From Rhodopirellula baltica SH 1 (GTDB taxonomy: Bacteria > Planctomycetota > Planctomycetia > Pirellulales > Pirellulaceae): a DNA stretch of 64,000 nt. The notes under the pieces were generated by a model. The model saw nothing but the letters and a program-made list of their open reading frames with translations, did no database searches and was not told the DNA's origin. This document shows, one piece after another, positions 15,206 to 25,072 of this stretch (positions within the stretch are counted from its first letter, which is position 1; each line of letters opens with the position of its first letter). A program made the position numbers and the translations under genes. The stretch is taken from the NCBI RefSeq assembly GCF_000196115.1, contig NC_005027.1:6692001-6756000 (forward strand), given 5' to 3'.

Positions 15206-16993
15206 TCAGAAGCCTTGGTTCATCTTGGCTTGCTGGGCTTGTCGAGCTGCCGCACCGATGGCTTGCAGCATGCCATCACCGATGATGAAGCGGCTGATCT
15301 GACCGTTTGCGATGGCTTCGGAAACAATTCGCAGTTCACCCGCGTCATCGGCTCGCGAAAGCGCGTCGATCATGGCGGCAATTGCATCGTTGTTTTCGAT
15401 CGATTGAGCGAACTGAAGGATCGGCATCAGGTTGACTTGAACCTGCATCAATGTGTTGCCCGATGGAGCCACTGGAGTGGCCTCTGAATCGATCAATTGT
15501 TTCATCAACGGCAGGCTGTCGTCACCCAATGCGACGTAGATGGCTTTGGGGCCGGTGCCGATGTGAACGCGAACTTGTTCGCCAAAGATCTTGCGAACTT
15601 CGTCTTCGTCAGCGGGCACGTCGGCTTCCACCAAGTGCATGTTGACGCCTTTGTAGTTGTTGACGTCGAACTCGAAGCGAGGTGCGTCGCCACGGCCTTG
15701 GACTTTCGCAGCGACGTCTTTGACGATGCTAGCTGCTTCTCCGCCATCGGATACAAACGCACCCAGAGCGAACTGCAGTTTGTTAGCGTCGGTCAACAAC
15801 AAAGCACCGAAGTCCGATTTGCCTTCTTTGGCCGAGTCCATCATCAGTTCAACCACACGGCGGATCATGTCCGTCGCTTCGGCTTGCTCCGATTCGCTCA
15901 GCTTGTCGGTTTGGCTCAAAGCCGAACCCAACATTTGCATCGCGCCGTCGACGCTGGTTTGTGCTTGTTCAAGAGCTTCGGGGCCGATCGAGCTGGCAAA
16001 GTGAACATAACCAGCTGCATCGTCGCGAATGACGCTGCTGTAAGCCGATGGAATTGGCTTTTGTCCATCGTAGATGCGAGCCAGCTTGGAACCTGGGACG
16101 GCTGTGAATTCGGTTTCCAACAACACGCGACGATTGGCGGAATCGATGTCGATTCCAATCATCAGTTCTTTGGTTTGATCGATGACTTGTTCGAGTTGCT
16201 CGATCGATTGAGCGGCGTATTCCATTGCGGCTTCGTCGCCGTTCTGCTGTTGCTTCATCGCCTGGTCAAATCCTTGGCGGATTTGTCCAATCAAGGCATC
16301 ACGCATTGGCGGTGGGACTTGTTGCACGTCCAATCGAACGGCGATGTCATATTCGGTTCCCATCTCGCTGATCAGGGCCGATGGGTCGGCGGGAGCACGG
16401 TCCAAAACGGCGCGGTTGCGAGCCAGGACTGCCCAGTTACCAACCTGGCGAATGAACACCGTGTTGGCACCGATGGCGATCACCATTGTGCCGTCGTCCA
16501 GCTCATCGGCAGGACCGACTTGAGCTTCCATGCGTTTGAGCACGGTTTTGACATTCGATGTTGGCAACAACGCGATGGGTTCGGGGGCACCGTCAATCAA
16601 TGGCACGACAATGCCAACGGGCTGGGATGTATCGAGACCTTGAGTGAACGTTCCGGCCATCATGGCGAACATACCGCCCAATTGTGGTTGGCCGATCGCA
16701 CCACTGAAGTAGTTCAGGTCGCGAGTCAATTGATCAATGCTGCCCAGCGTGACCACGACAACTGGTTCAGTGGATTGTCCCGCAACGGCACTGCCGCCAC
16801 CGGGAATCAGTTTTTCTTGAGCCGTCACCGAAGTGAGCGGTGATGCGATACCCGCAATAGCGACCAGAGCGGCCAACGCGAACGTGGCGACTCGGGAAAC
16901 GCCTGGGCGGGCGGGTTGGATACGGGCGTACGACAATCTCACGGGTGCGTCCTTTGTCGGATCAAATTGGAAATTGAAAGGCAAGAGCTTCAA
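15206..16993 (-). CDS. Large secreted protein of unknown function
   Basis: 595 residues. A basic N-terminus and hydrophobic segment (~35-58, 'VATFALAALVAIAGIASPLTSVTAQ') form a signal peptide with likely cleavage after 'VTAQ'. The mature protein is Ala/Gln/Asp-rich, soluble and acidic, with two similar halves that each contain a stretch of the type 'AIAAMIDALSRADDAGELR'. No catalytic motif is visible. Comparable planctomycete proteins are annotated hypothetical; some resemble DUF3352-type repeat proteins. A terminator follows the stop codon. Function not recognised. Confidence 0.8.
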   Translation of the reverse strand: MKLLPFNFQFDPTKDAPVRLSYARIQPARPGVSRVATFALAALVAIAGIASPLTSVTAQEKLIPGGGSAVAGQSTEPVVVVTLGSIDQLTRDLNYFSGAIGQPQLGGMFAMMAGTFTQGLDTSQPVGIVVPLIDGAPEPIALLPTSNVKTVLKRMEAQVGPADELDDGTMVIAIGANTVFIRQVGNWAVLARNRAVLDRAPADPSALISEMGTEYDIAVRLDVQQVPPPMRDALIGQIRQGFDQAMKQQQNGDEAAMEYAAQSIEQLEQVIDQTKELMIGIDIDSANRRVLLETEFTAVPGSKLARIYDGQKPIPSAYSSVIRDDAAGYVHFASSIGPEALEQAQTSVDGAMQMLGSALSQTDKLSESEQAEATDMIRRVVELMMDSAKEGKSDFGALLLTDANKLQFALGAFVSDGGEAASIVKDVAAKVQGRGDAPRFEFDVNNYKGVNMHLVEADVPADEDEVRKIFGEQVRVHIGTGPKAIYVALGDDSLPLMKQLIDSEATPVAPSGNTLMQVQVNLMPILQFAQSIENNDAIAAMIDALSRADDAGELRIVSEAIANGQISRFIIGDGMLQAIGAAARQAQQAKMNQGF

Positions 16994-17080
16994 CTGTAAG
17001 GCCGTGTCATCTCAAGAACAGGGCGCCTACGAAGAAAGGTACCCAGGCGGATTCGCCGAAGTTTCAGCAATGTTGGCAAT

Positions 17081-18139
17081 TTAGGCGAGATTCTTTCCGG
17101 ATATTTTCGCGTCGCTGTGGCTGCCTGGATCGTCGATACCCGCCGCGGCCTCGGCTTCGTCGTCGACTTCCTCCTGAATTTCCCGCTCCAAGCGGGCGAT
17201 CGCGAGCCGGATCAATCGCGTTTCCCGACGAGCGACCGCCAATTCAGCCTGCAGCCGTTCGATTTGGCGTTTCTTGTCTGTTTTAAACAGCCGCGTTGCG
17301 ACACCCAAGATCACCAAGGCCCGAAAGCCTTTCAGAGCGGTGCCTCGCAAGCGATAAGCCCGCGCGAGCTTTGCAATTTGCGGGATTTTCGCGAGCTTCG
17401 CCAACCGGGTTCCGCGAACCGCTTGCATCGACCGCAAGAACGAGAAAAACGGCAACAAGATGATCGCGAGATCGACCCAGTTTTGGCGGATGTACTGGAT
17501 CTTCTTCTCGGCAATGGAAACCATCAAAATGAATTCCGCCGCGAACGCGAACCAGATCACTCCGGTACCAACATGCAACGCAATTCGCAGCCATTGATGC
17601 TGAGCGACTTGTTCTTTGAGAAAGAACTCCGTGACCAACACGGGCAAGATCAGCAACGCGATGCCGATCATGGGCACGCTGAAGTGTTGTGCCAAACGGC
17701 GACGAAGTCGCTTGTTGGTGCGTTGCCATGACATGACCGGCAACCAAAGCTGACCGTGCATTTCGTAGCTGCGGGCACACATCCGCAGCGACGGGCAAAT
17801 GCAAAACATCAACGTGAAAAAGTGAAACCATCGCATCGAGCGAGACTTCGGCCGGATGATCCAGTGATAGACGGATTCGATGATCACGATCGGCCAGATG
17901 ACAACCATCGAAAGAATCGCGAGCTGTTCGAACCACATTCCCAAGTACGTGGAGTCAACCCGGATGACGTATTCTTCCGGCTGGGCTTGGGTGGTCGATT
18001 CGCGAAGATTGGGGACATCGACCCACATCACAATCAAGATCGCTTGGCACACCAAGAACCACACGGAAATCGCAAACATCCACGGCGCCGTGATGCGTGC
18101 GATTTTGGTGTGAATGGGGGAGTGCAAATGCGAGGTCAT
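17081..18139 (-). CDS. Voltage-sensor-like ion channel / membrane protein
   Basis: 352 residues from the ATG at 18139, which overlaps the DUF4129 stop as ATGA. Five or more transmembrane helices are visible. 'EKKIQYIRQNWVDLAIILLPFFSFLR' followed by 'VRGTRLAKLAKIPQIAKLARAYRLRG' resembles helices S3-S4 and the basic S4-type helix of voltage-gated ion channels. No potassium-selectivity sequence (TVGYG) and no clear pore loop are found, so it may be an isolated voltage-sensor protein. The C-terminal ~90 residues form a charged coiled coil ('IERLQAELAVARRETRLIRL'). It is co-transcribed with the upstream DUF4129 gene. Confidence 0.65.
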   Translation of the reverse strand: MTSHLHSPIHTKIARITAPWMFAISVWFLVCQAILIVMWVDVPNLRESTTQAQPEEYVIRVDSTYLGMWFEQLAILSMVVIWPIVIIESVYHWIIRPKSRSMRWFHFFTLMFCICPSLRMCARSYEMHGQLWLPVMSWQRTNKRLRRRLAQHFSVPMIGIALLILPVLVTEFFLKEQVAQHQWLRIALHVGTGVIWFAFAAEFILMVSIAEKKIQYIRQNWVDLAIILLPFFSFLRSMQAVRGTRLAKLAKIPQIAKLARAYRLRGTALKGFRALVILGVATRLFKTDKKRQIERLQAELAVARRETRLIRLAIARLEREIQEEVDDEAEAAAGIDDPGSHSDAKISGKNLA

Positions 18140-20169
18140 GAAGTGCGGATGCCACCAGCGAAGACTTGCCATACGGAACTGGCGGCCTCGACATCATCTT
18201 TCGCGGCCGCTGCACGACCATAAACGATTCGGTTGTAAGCATCGACGACCTGGATCGCAGATTGACCCAGCGATGGAAACTGCACCGCGACTCGTCGAAC
18301 GAATTCGGACGGCGTTTCGTCTGGCGATCGCTCGACGCCTTGTTCGCGGCACCAAGCTTCCAACGCTTGGAACGTCACCACCACCACTTTCCGCGGATCG
18401 GGATCGCCCACTGGATTGCGAAACGATGAGAACGGACGTGGCGGTGTCTCGGGTTTCAGTTTTTTCGCGGAGGGTAGTTGCGAAGTCGTTTCTCGGTCTT
18501 CCTCCGCAAACAGGCTGTCCCACCACGCCATGATGGCGTCTAAATTGCGAAAGATGAAAATCGCGATGAATGCAAACAAACCAAGGAAGATCAGCCACTT
18601 CAACATCCCCGCGATCACGCTGAACACGCCACTGAGCGGAGGCGAACGATTCGGTGGAGGTTTGGTGCGAGCAGAGAGTGGTTCCTCTTGCTGATTCGCG
18701 TTTTGATTTTGGTTTTCAGATTGTGGCCGGGACTGCTCGTTGTTTGGTTTGGATTGGTCCGAGTTTTGTTTGGATTGGTCAGCGGATTCGTTCTTGGGCG
18801 ATTCAGATTCGTTTGCTGAGTCGGATTCCGCTTTCGAGGAGTCTTGTTCGCTGCTTTTCGAACCATCATCCGAGGAGTTGGATGCTTCTGATTTTGATTC
18901 GCTTGGTGGACTGGAATCGGAAGATGACTCGTTCGCCGATTGAGAGGACTGGTTTTGCTGAGATTGGTTTTGCGACGGTTGGTTGTTCTGTTCGGTGTTC
19001 GTTTGTTGTTGATTGCCTGAGCTTTTCGAGTCACCAGACGTCGACTGATTTTCGGATGACTTGTTCTTTTCACCGCCAGCAGGTTGATCACCGCCAGGGT
19101 CTTGTCCTTTGCCTTGCTTCTTTCCGCCGGGATCACTTCCCGCCGGTCCATCTTCGCGATTGCCTTTTTGCCCGCCCGCTTTTGCACCGGATTGAGTTTC
19201 GCCACTGGGCGACCCGTCCGGGCCGGTCTCGGATGACCGAGCGTCGTTCTCGTCACTGATCTCCGCTCCTTCATCGCCCCAGCCATATTCACTGGCGGAC
19301 ATTGGCGATCGGTTGGTGAGAAATTCAGGAGCTTTCATCGACGCAACCGCTTTGCCCGGAAGCGGAGCGATGTAGGCGATCATCAGAATCAGCCCGATGA
19401 TGACGATGCCGCCGGCGAGCCAAGCGATGGTCGCATCCAGAGGCATCTCCGTTTGCCGTTGTCGCAGATAACGGCGAAGGTTCAAAAACGAGGTCACGAC
19501 CAGCAGCGACAACGCGGAGAACAAATACAGCGTCAGAAGGATTCTGGCGAGGTTCCACGATTTGGAATCACCGCCAAGAAAAAACTGGCCCAAACCAAAC
19601 AACGGCAACGCGCCGAGTGCTAACCACAGCACCGTTCGACCAGGTTGATGACCGGCGGCGGGATTCTTGCGTGGCCGTTTCGACTTAGACGACGCATCCG
19701 CGTCGTCCGCTTCCGATGTGGATGGCGAGAGCGCGGTTTGGTGTTGCTGCCGCCGAAGTTTGAGGAACGACAAACCGCTATCGACCAAACCTTGGCCACT
19801 GCTGTCGATGGAATCATCCACGATCGTGCAATCATGAACGATCTTGTCGGCCAAATACCCGACGATCCAAACAATTCCAATTGAGAAGATGGGGTCGCCG
19901 ACGTACGCAACCAAGACGTAGACCGTCGCGATACCGAGCGCGATCGCGTACAGGGACGAGTATTGACGATCATTCTCGATCGTGATCCGAGCGACTGCGG
20001 TGGCTCCCATCGAGTACATGAGCATGGTCCACACCAACGCACCCGAGTATCCACCCGAATACAGGACAATGCACAAGAAGCTCGCCAGGCTGAACAGCAT
20101 CACGAAGATCAGCACCGGCGCAATCGCGATGGCGGCGTAGTCGGCGGCGGTGTGATGCAGTCGGCTCAA
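18136..20169 (-). CDS. DUF4129 membrane protein with long Ser/Gln/Asn-rich linker
   Basis: 677 residues. The N-terminal ~290 contain several transmembrane helices. Residues ~300-510 are extremely low in complexity (Ser, Gln, Asn, Glu, Lys, Gly). A transmembrane helix follows at ~517-545, and a cytosolic C-terminal domain 'ALEAWCREQGVERSPDETPSEFVRRV ... AYNRIVYGR' matches DUF4129, a domain often fused to transglutaminase-like or BatA-type proteins. No transglutaminase core is present here. The linker could span the periplasm or cell wall. It is preceded 16 bases away by a GYF_2 gene and coupled to the channel-like gene downstream. Function unknown. Confidence 0.8.
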   Translation of the reverse strand: MSRLHHTAADYAAIAIAPVLIFVMLFSLASFLCIVLYSGGYSGALVWTMLMYSMGATAVARITIENDRQYSSLYAIALGIATVYVLVAYVGDPIFSIGIVWIVGYLADKIVHDCTIVDDSIDSSGQGLVDSGLSFLKLRRQQHQTALSPSTSEADDADASSKSKRPRKNPAAGHQPGRTVLWLALGALPLFGLGQFFLGGDSKSWNLARILLTLYLFSALSLLVVTSFLNLRRYLRQRQTEMPLDATIAWLAGGIVIIGLILMIAYIAPLPGKAVASMKAPEFLTNRSPMSASEYGWGDEGAEISDENDARSSETGPDGSPSGETQSGAKAGGQKGNREDGPAGSDPGGKKQGKGQDPGGDQPAGGEKNKSSENQSTSGDSKSSGNQQQTNTEQNNQPSQNQSQQNQSSQSANESSSDSSPPSESKSEASNSSDDGSKSSEQDSSKAESDSANESESPKNESADQSKQNSDQSKPNNEQSRPQSENQNQNANQQEEPLSARTKPPPNRSPPLSGVFSVIAGMLKWLIFLGLFAFIAIFIFRNLDAIMAWWDSLFAEEDRETTSQLPSAKKLKPETPPRPFSSFRNPVGDPDPRKVVVVTFQALEAWCREQGVERSPDETPSEFVRRVAVQFPSLGQSAIQVVDAYNRIVYGRAAAAKDDVEAASSVWQVFAGGIRTS

Positions 20170-20184
20170 GAAGATGCCGTTTTG

Positions 20185-20430
20185 CTAGCTGGCCTGCCCG
20201 TGCGCGGCGTCACCGGCTTCGTTGGGATGCGATTGTTTCCATCGCCGCATGGCAGGTTCAATCGTACTCATTGGAACCCAACGCTGCCGAGTCTTCGAGC
20301 TCTGCACCAGCGTTTCGGGAGAGATTTTCCCCCGGTCGATGCGGAGTAACAACTCGGGTTCGCTAATAGGACCGATCCGTTTTGTCGTATGAAACCATCC
20401 GTGGCTCATGTAATACCATTGGGCACTCAT
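20185..20430 (-). CDS. GYF_2-domain small protein
   Basis: 81 residues from the ATG at 20430 (a start at 20442 is also in frame). 'WYYMSHGWFHTTKRIGPISEPELLLRI' and 'LVQSSKTRQRWVPMSTI' match the GYF_2 module: an aromatic WYY start, GP(I/L)s, and a terminal W/V/P. GYF domains bind proline-rich peptides. In planctomycetes this module often precedes membrane proteins. Here it stands alone, 16 bases before the DUF4129 gene, with which it probably forms an operon. Confidence 0.75.
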   Translation of the reverse strand: MSAQWYYMSHGWFHTTKRIGPISEPELLLRIDRGKISPETLVQSSKTRQRWVPMSTIEPAMRRWKQSHPNEAGDAAHGQAS

Positions 20431-20705
20431 ATGCTCCTCCACTGGGTTGCGGAACTACCTTTATCTTAGTGATTTTGTCACATCGATCACAGCTAATTTC
20501 GGGGTGATTCTTGCGCGTCAAGGGTGGTGAGTGTGCCTCTATGGGGGCGATTTTTGCGTGCAACCCGCCCCCGAAAATCGTCTTGTGATGACGGTGATGA
20601 AACCAGTACTTTGGCGATGGACGGTCCAAGGTGGATGCCGTTGATACCCGCCGAATCAACCACTCAAATTGGTGGTGGTTTTCACGAAAACTGGTTTTTT
20701 AAGTG

Positions 20706-23700
20706 ATGGGGCAAGGCGAAACGAACGCTCGAACGACATTGCGGAACGACTTTGGTCGCGACGTATGGCGACCTTTCTACGATCCTTTCGCAATCGCGGT
20801 TTGGCGATGTTTGGTTGGTTTCTTGGTTTGCAGTTTTGGCGTGACAAACGCCCTCGCGCAAACCAGCGAAAAAATCGTCGTTTTGCCGCGTTTAGGCACT
20901 CCCTCGTGCGAATTGAATGAGTCGGTCATTCGTTTTCGAATCGAAGGTGAAGCCGACTCAGCAAACAACGAATCCACCTCAATCGAAACCCCCGCGGGTC
21001 AATTGACTTTGTCGGGACGATTGGACATCCGGTCCGCCGACACAAATGCATTGATCGGGCAAGTTGCCATTTCGCCCGACACGGTTTCTGAACCGATCTC
21101 GATCACTCAACCGGGAATCTACGACGTGCAAATGCGCGTCCCGCGAGATCATTCCGGTTGGCAACGTTGGTTGCGATTGGATTCGCTGACCGAAAGCGAC
21201 GCGACAGATGTCGTTCGCAGCTGGACAGTCGTTGCCTTGCCCGAGAACAAACCCACTCAATCAACATCAAAGAAGAACAACGCTGGTAACTTCGCCGCAA
21301 AGAAGATTCCGTCGCGTCAGGTGATGACGCCGATTGATGTGCCCACATTGCGAACGTGGTGCGCAAACGCGACCGCGGAAGCGTCCGAAGAAGATCGCTC
21401 GCTGTTGAATTGGAAATGGCGAAGTGAAGGTGCACCACTGTCACAAGACGCGATGGTCTGGCAAGCACGTTTGAAATGTGTGAAACGCGAAATCAAATCC
21501 ATCCGTGAACGAGGCGTGGATGGGATTGTGTTGCCAATCGTGACCGCAGTACCCAGCGACGAATCAGAATCAGGGACAAACGACTTTCATCCGATGGACG
21601 ATGCGTTGCTGGTTCGTTTGGCCGCGGAAGAAATGGTCCGGGCGGACGGCCAAGTTTGGCTGGAACCACCACGTTTGCCGTGCGGTGCACCGGTCGACGA
21701 GTTGGTGGGAATTTGGAATCAATTTTGGGGTGATGGTCGAGCCACCGGATTTGTTGTGCGTTGGCAATCGGACACAATTCATTGTCGACAGTGCGGGCAC
21801 CATCATGGAACCGATGCTTTGCTGCCGATCATCGCCGACTTGAATGATCAACATTTGATCTTGGTCGAGAATGCGAGCGCAGATTCATCTTCGGCTGAGG
21901 ACGCAACTCGAATCGCCGCGGAACTTCCCTCGTTGCAACAAGCACTCGCTGAAATCCGCAGTTCCAAATCGGAACGGGCGATCGGACAAGTTTGGCTTCT
22001 CCGAGATCAGCGACGGCAACCGCCACCGCATTTGAGCAGTCACTTCCAAGTCGTCGATGGTGGCGCGTTCGGCCCGGCAGATGCTGTTTGGTTGGGGCAC
22101 CGGAAATCGGGACCGTCAGAGCTGTCTTCCTCCGTTCGTCACGATGCGGTTTTGTCGGAAGAAATGGATGAGCAATGGATTCGATGGTGGGACGAAGTTT
22201 CAGCTTCGGTCAAACAAGCCAATGCTTTGTCAGCATCACGATTTGTGCTGGCGGATCTGGGAATGCTCGACACGTCCAGCGGAGTCGCCGCATGTCACGC
22301 ATGGAAAAACTGGAACGATGAGCTGTCGTTGGTGTCGAGCGAAACGTCCGCTGGCAAACAGAAATCGATTGATGGTTTGGTAACGGTCGCAGTGCATCCT
22401 GCCAGTCAGTCGTTGATCCTGGTCAACCGTGCTCCGTGGTCGATGAGCATCACGCTTACCACCACGGAAACAACGACTTGGTCAACGGACGCGGGCGCAG
22501 ATGCCGAGCATTTGACTTTGGCGATGCCTGAACAAACACCGCTGGGTGCCCGATTGAAATTGCCACCAGGTCAGATCGTGATTTGTCGGAGCGAATCGCC
22601 GCTGCCTCGGAATTTGGCATGGACGGGTTATGTCTCTGATCCCGTCACGATGATTCCGCGAATCACGGAACAAGTCACGATGGTGGTCGAGCATGTTGGT
22701 CTGCTGAGTGAACTGGATCGCTTGCCGCGAGCGTTGGACGCAACAACCGGAACAATCGAGACTCAGGCGGCGCCTGCGAGATCTTCGATCGATCGGTGGA
22801 ATCCTGGTCGGGTGATTCAAGCCAGCACAACTTTGCTGCGATCACCCAAGCCATCAACACCGCAATCCAAACCCAAGACGCCCGAGTCATTGCTCACCAA
22901 CGGTGGTTTCGAACAAAAGAGCCTGCCTGACGCGAGTGCTCGTTTGGGAATTCCCAATTGGATGCACGCTCAGCATCCCACTGATGCGGTCAAACTCGAT
23001 CCTCGATCAGCGTTCCGTGGTGACCAAAGCGTTCGGTTGGCCGCGCGTGATTCGAGCGGAACTCAGGCTTGGTTGATCAGTAAAAACATTGCCACGCCCG
23101 ACGCAGGACGTGTCGCGATCTCCATGGCACTGAGAGGTTTTCGCGAGCCGAGCAAAGAGGTTTCCAAACCGAACGAGAGCACATTGCCCCTTGGTAACCC
23201 GGTGTCACGGAACCCAGCATGGACTCAAGCAAATCAATCAGGAACCGGCAGTTCCGCACGCACAAATTCAATCGAGAAACAGTCCAATACGCTAACGTTG
23301 CGGGTCGCCATGGAAGGCTCTCTCGACGGACAACCGTGCCGTCATTCGCGAGAGGTCGAGGTACCGGTTGATGGCAAGTGGCAAGACTCAACCGTGGTCT
23401 TGGAATGGTTGGATATCGATGTTGAAAACACGAAGGACTTGCGAGTGACGATCGACAATCTGTCGGACGGCGTCATTTGGGTGGACGATGTTTTTGTCAC
23501 GGACTGGTTCGCCAGTCGTTCCGAACGGGCTGAGATTCAAAGCTTGGCTTATTTGGCCGTTCAAGGATTGCAGCGTGATGACATCAAGGCTCCAGCCCAG
23601 CTATTGAATCAGTTTTGGGCCAAGCAGCTGCTGCAATTTGCAAAGCGACGATCGATGGATCCGCGACGAGCTGAATTGAACCGACCTTTGGTTGAGCCGG

Positions 23701-23966
23701 CTTTTGGCGGTGCGACCGCCACAACGGTTTCGGTCACCCCCCGCACGTTCGGAACCGCCGACAGGGCAGCACCTTTGGCGGCGGTCAACACAGCGGGTTT
23801 GTCGGCGACTTCACCATTGTTCAACAACGTTCCGGTCCAAAAACCGGATGGTGAACGTCCCTCCGCTAAACCGACGAATTCACAACCTGTGGTGGATTCG
23901 CCCATGCAGAACACTGGTGTGACCGACAGAATTCGCAACTGGTTACCGCAGTCGTTAAGATTTTGA
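20706..23966 (+). CDS. Very large secreted protein, possible carbohydrate-binding-like C-terminal domain, unknown
   Basis: 1086 residues from the ATG at 20706 (a GTG lies one codon earlier). A hydrophobic segment at ~33-50 with cleavage near 'TNALAQ' is a signal peptide with a long n-region. Residues ~230-600 show an alpha/beta pattern ('GVDGIVLPIVTAVP') that recalls TIM-barrel glycoside-hydrolase-like folds without clear catalytic acids. Residues ~750-930 start 'LLTNGGFEQKSLPDASARLGIPNW' and continue with jelly-roll-like strands, typical of CBM-type domains. 'HCRQCGHHHG' at ~360 is a possible metal site. The C-terminus is Pro/Thr-rich. A 15-base-gap-type operon partner is not evident; the next gene begins 41 bases on. 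Function not recognised. Confidence 0.75.
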   Translation: MGQGETNARTTLRNDFGRDVWRPFYDPFAIAVWRCLVGFLVCSFGVTNALAQTSEKIVVLPRLGTPSCELNESVIRFRIEGEADSANNESTSIETPAGQLTLSGRLDIRSADTNALIGQVAISPDTVSEPISITQPGIYDVQMRVPRDHSGWQRWLRLDSLTESDATDVVRSWTVVALPENKPTQSTSKKNNAGNFAAKKIPSRQVMTPIDVPTLRTWCANATAEASEEDRSLLNWKWRSEGAPLSQDAMVWQARLKCVKREIKSIRERGVDGIVLPIVTAVPSDESESGTNDFHPMDDALLVRLAAEEMVRADGQVWLEPPRLPCGAPVDELVGIWNQFWGDGRATGFVVRWQSDTIHCRQCGHHHGTDALLPIIADLNDQHLILVENASADSSSAEDATRIAAELPSLQQALAEIRSSKSERAIGQVWLLRDQRRQPPPHLSSHFQVVDGGAFGPADAVWLGHRKSGPSELSSSVRHDAVLSEEMDEQWIRWWDEVSASVKQANALSASRFVLADLGMLDTSSGVAACHAWKNWNDELSLVSSETSAGKQKSIDGLVTVAVHPASQSLILVNRAPWSMSITLTTTETTTWSTDAGADAEHLTLAMPEQTPLGARLKLPPGQIVICRSESPLPRNLAWTGYVSDPVTMIPRITEQVTMVVEHVGLLSELDRLPRALDATTGTIETQAAPARSSIDRWNPGRVIQASTTLLRSPKPSTPQSKPKTPESLLTNGGFEQKSLPDASARLGIPNWMHAQHPTDAVKLDPRSAFRGDQSVRLAARDSSGTQAWLISKNIATPDAGRVAISMALRGFREPSKEVSKPNESTLPLGNPVSRNPAWTQANQSGTGSSARTNSIEKQSNTLTLRVAMEGSLDGQPCRHSREVEVPVDGKWQDSTVVLEWLDIDVENTKDLRVTIDNLSDGVIWVDDVFVTDWFASRSERAEIQSLAYLAVQGLQRDDIKAPAQLLNQFWAKQLLQFAKRRSMDPRRAELNRPLVEPAFGGATATTVSVTPRTFGTADRAAPLAAVNTAGLSATSPLFNNVPVQKPDGERPSAKPTNSQPVVDSPMQNTGVTDRIRNWLPQSLRF

Positions 23967-24007
23967 GTCCTACTTGATCAGTCGAACGCCTTTCCAAGGT
24001 TTGGCTT

Positions 24008-25072
24008 ATGTCCCAATCGCATCGATCAGATACTGCGAACGCAAAGAAAAGCAGTCGGTCATCCCTTCGTTTTTGGGGGCGACTCGTCGCCGTGGTGTTA
24101 GCCGTGACCTTGGTCGTTGGCGGGATGGTGAGTTATTGGGCCGTGTGGCAATCGCGGCAGGTGCCGGATTTCTACAAACGGGCATTCAATCAATCTGATC
24201 AAGCGATGCAGGTTGCCAGGAATCAGTTGCAGTTCGACGTTAAACAATTGCAATCCGATCTTTCGCGGCGTGGTTCTTGGAACGCTTCGTTCAGCGAAGA
24301 CGAAATCAACGCTTGGTTGTCCGATCAATTGCCGGAACGTTTTGATCGTCTGTCAAAACGTGGCGTTCGCGAACCAGCCATTGCGATCGAAGACGGGCAA
24401 ATTCTCGCAGCCGTTCGTTATCAATCATCACGTTGGGACACGGTGGTGTCTTGCCGGTTGTCGGTGGAGATGACCGAGGAACCCAACCTGCTTGCCATTC
24501 ACTTGTCGGATCTCAAAGCCGGCGCATTGCCGTTGCCGCTTGAGCCGTTTGTCCGTCGTATCAGTCGTGAGGCCGCTCTGGGCGACTTGGATATCCGGTG
24601 GGACTTCACGGATGACGGACCGATCGCTTTGGTACATATCCCACAAGAAGATCCACACTATGCCTTCGCACCCTTGGTCATCGAGCTAGTGAGTTTGACC
24701 GCCGGTCGCTTGCGTTTGTCTGGACAAGCAGGCCAATTGGCGCAGGATTACTACTCGCCTCGTGGTCCACTGCATCGGTTCGTGTCGTTTCGTAAACAGG
24801 CACAACAACCTTCGAGCGAACCAGAGAGTGAAACCACAAAGTCGCAGAGCAAGCCGACGGATGGTCGCTCAGCGTCGGTGGATGTTGATCTCGAACAAAG
24901 CTCGGACGAACAACTCATGACAAGTGATCGGGGATTTGATCAACGTCGCGCCGATTCCGGTGCCTCAGGAACGAAGGCATCCGGTCAACGTTGGATGGTC
25001 AGAAAGCCGTCCCAAACGACGCCCGCCATCTTGCGGACTCGTTCAGACGAATCGCTATCGCAGTACCAGTGA
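24008..25072 (+). CDS. Membrane-anchored periplasmic protein, unknown
   Basis: 354 residues with one N-terminal transmembrane helix (~28-50, 'LVAVVLAVTLVVGGMVSYWAVW') preceded by a basic stretch. The periplasmic body ('FSEDEINAWLSDQLPERFDRL', 'VVSCRLSVEMTEEPNLLAIHL') resembles planctomycete lipid-transfer or AsmA-like small domains, but no family is certain. The last ~90 residues are Ser/Gln/Glu-rich and low in complexity. The gene starts 41 bases after the large secreted protein gene and its 3' end overlaps the convergent LigD-like gene by 88 bases. Confidence 0.7.
   Translation: MSQSHRSDTANAKKSSRSSLRFWGRLVAVVLAVTLVVGGMVSYWAVWQSRQVPDFYKRAFNQSDQAMQVARNQLQFDVKQLQSDLSRRGSWNASFSEDEINAWLSDQLPERFDRLSKRGVREPAIAIEDGQILAAVRYQSSRWDTVVSCRLSVEMTEEPNLLAIHLSDLKAGALPLPLEPFVRRISREAALGDLDIRWDFTDDGPIALVHIPQEDPHYAFAPLVIELVSLTAGRLRLSGQAGQLAQDYYSPRGPLHRFVSFRKQAQQPSSEPESETTKSQSKPTDGRSASVDVDLEQSSDEQLMTSDRGFDQRRADSGASGTKASGQRWMVRKPSQTTPAILRTRSDESLSQYQ

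Noticed and set aside
15497..16843. 448-codon plus-strand frame inside the 595-residue secreted protein gene
   Set aside because: It is fully antisense to a gene with a signal peptide and a terminator; composition (His, Phe, Gln-rich) is typical of shadow frames here.
17081..18139. Potassium channel with a selectivity filter
   Set aside because: No TVGYG-like sequence or pore helix could be found, so the call is limited to voltage-sensor-like.
20538..20582. GGGGGCG...CGCCCCC hairpin as a terminator
   Set aside because: No T run follows on either strand, and it lies between divergent gene starts.
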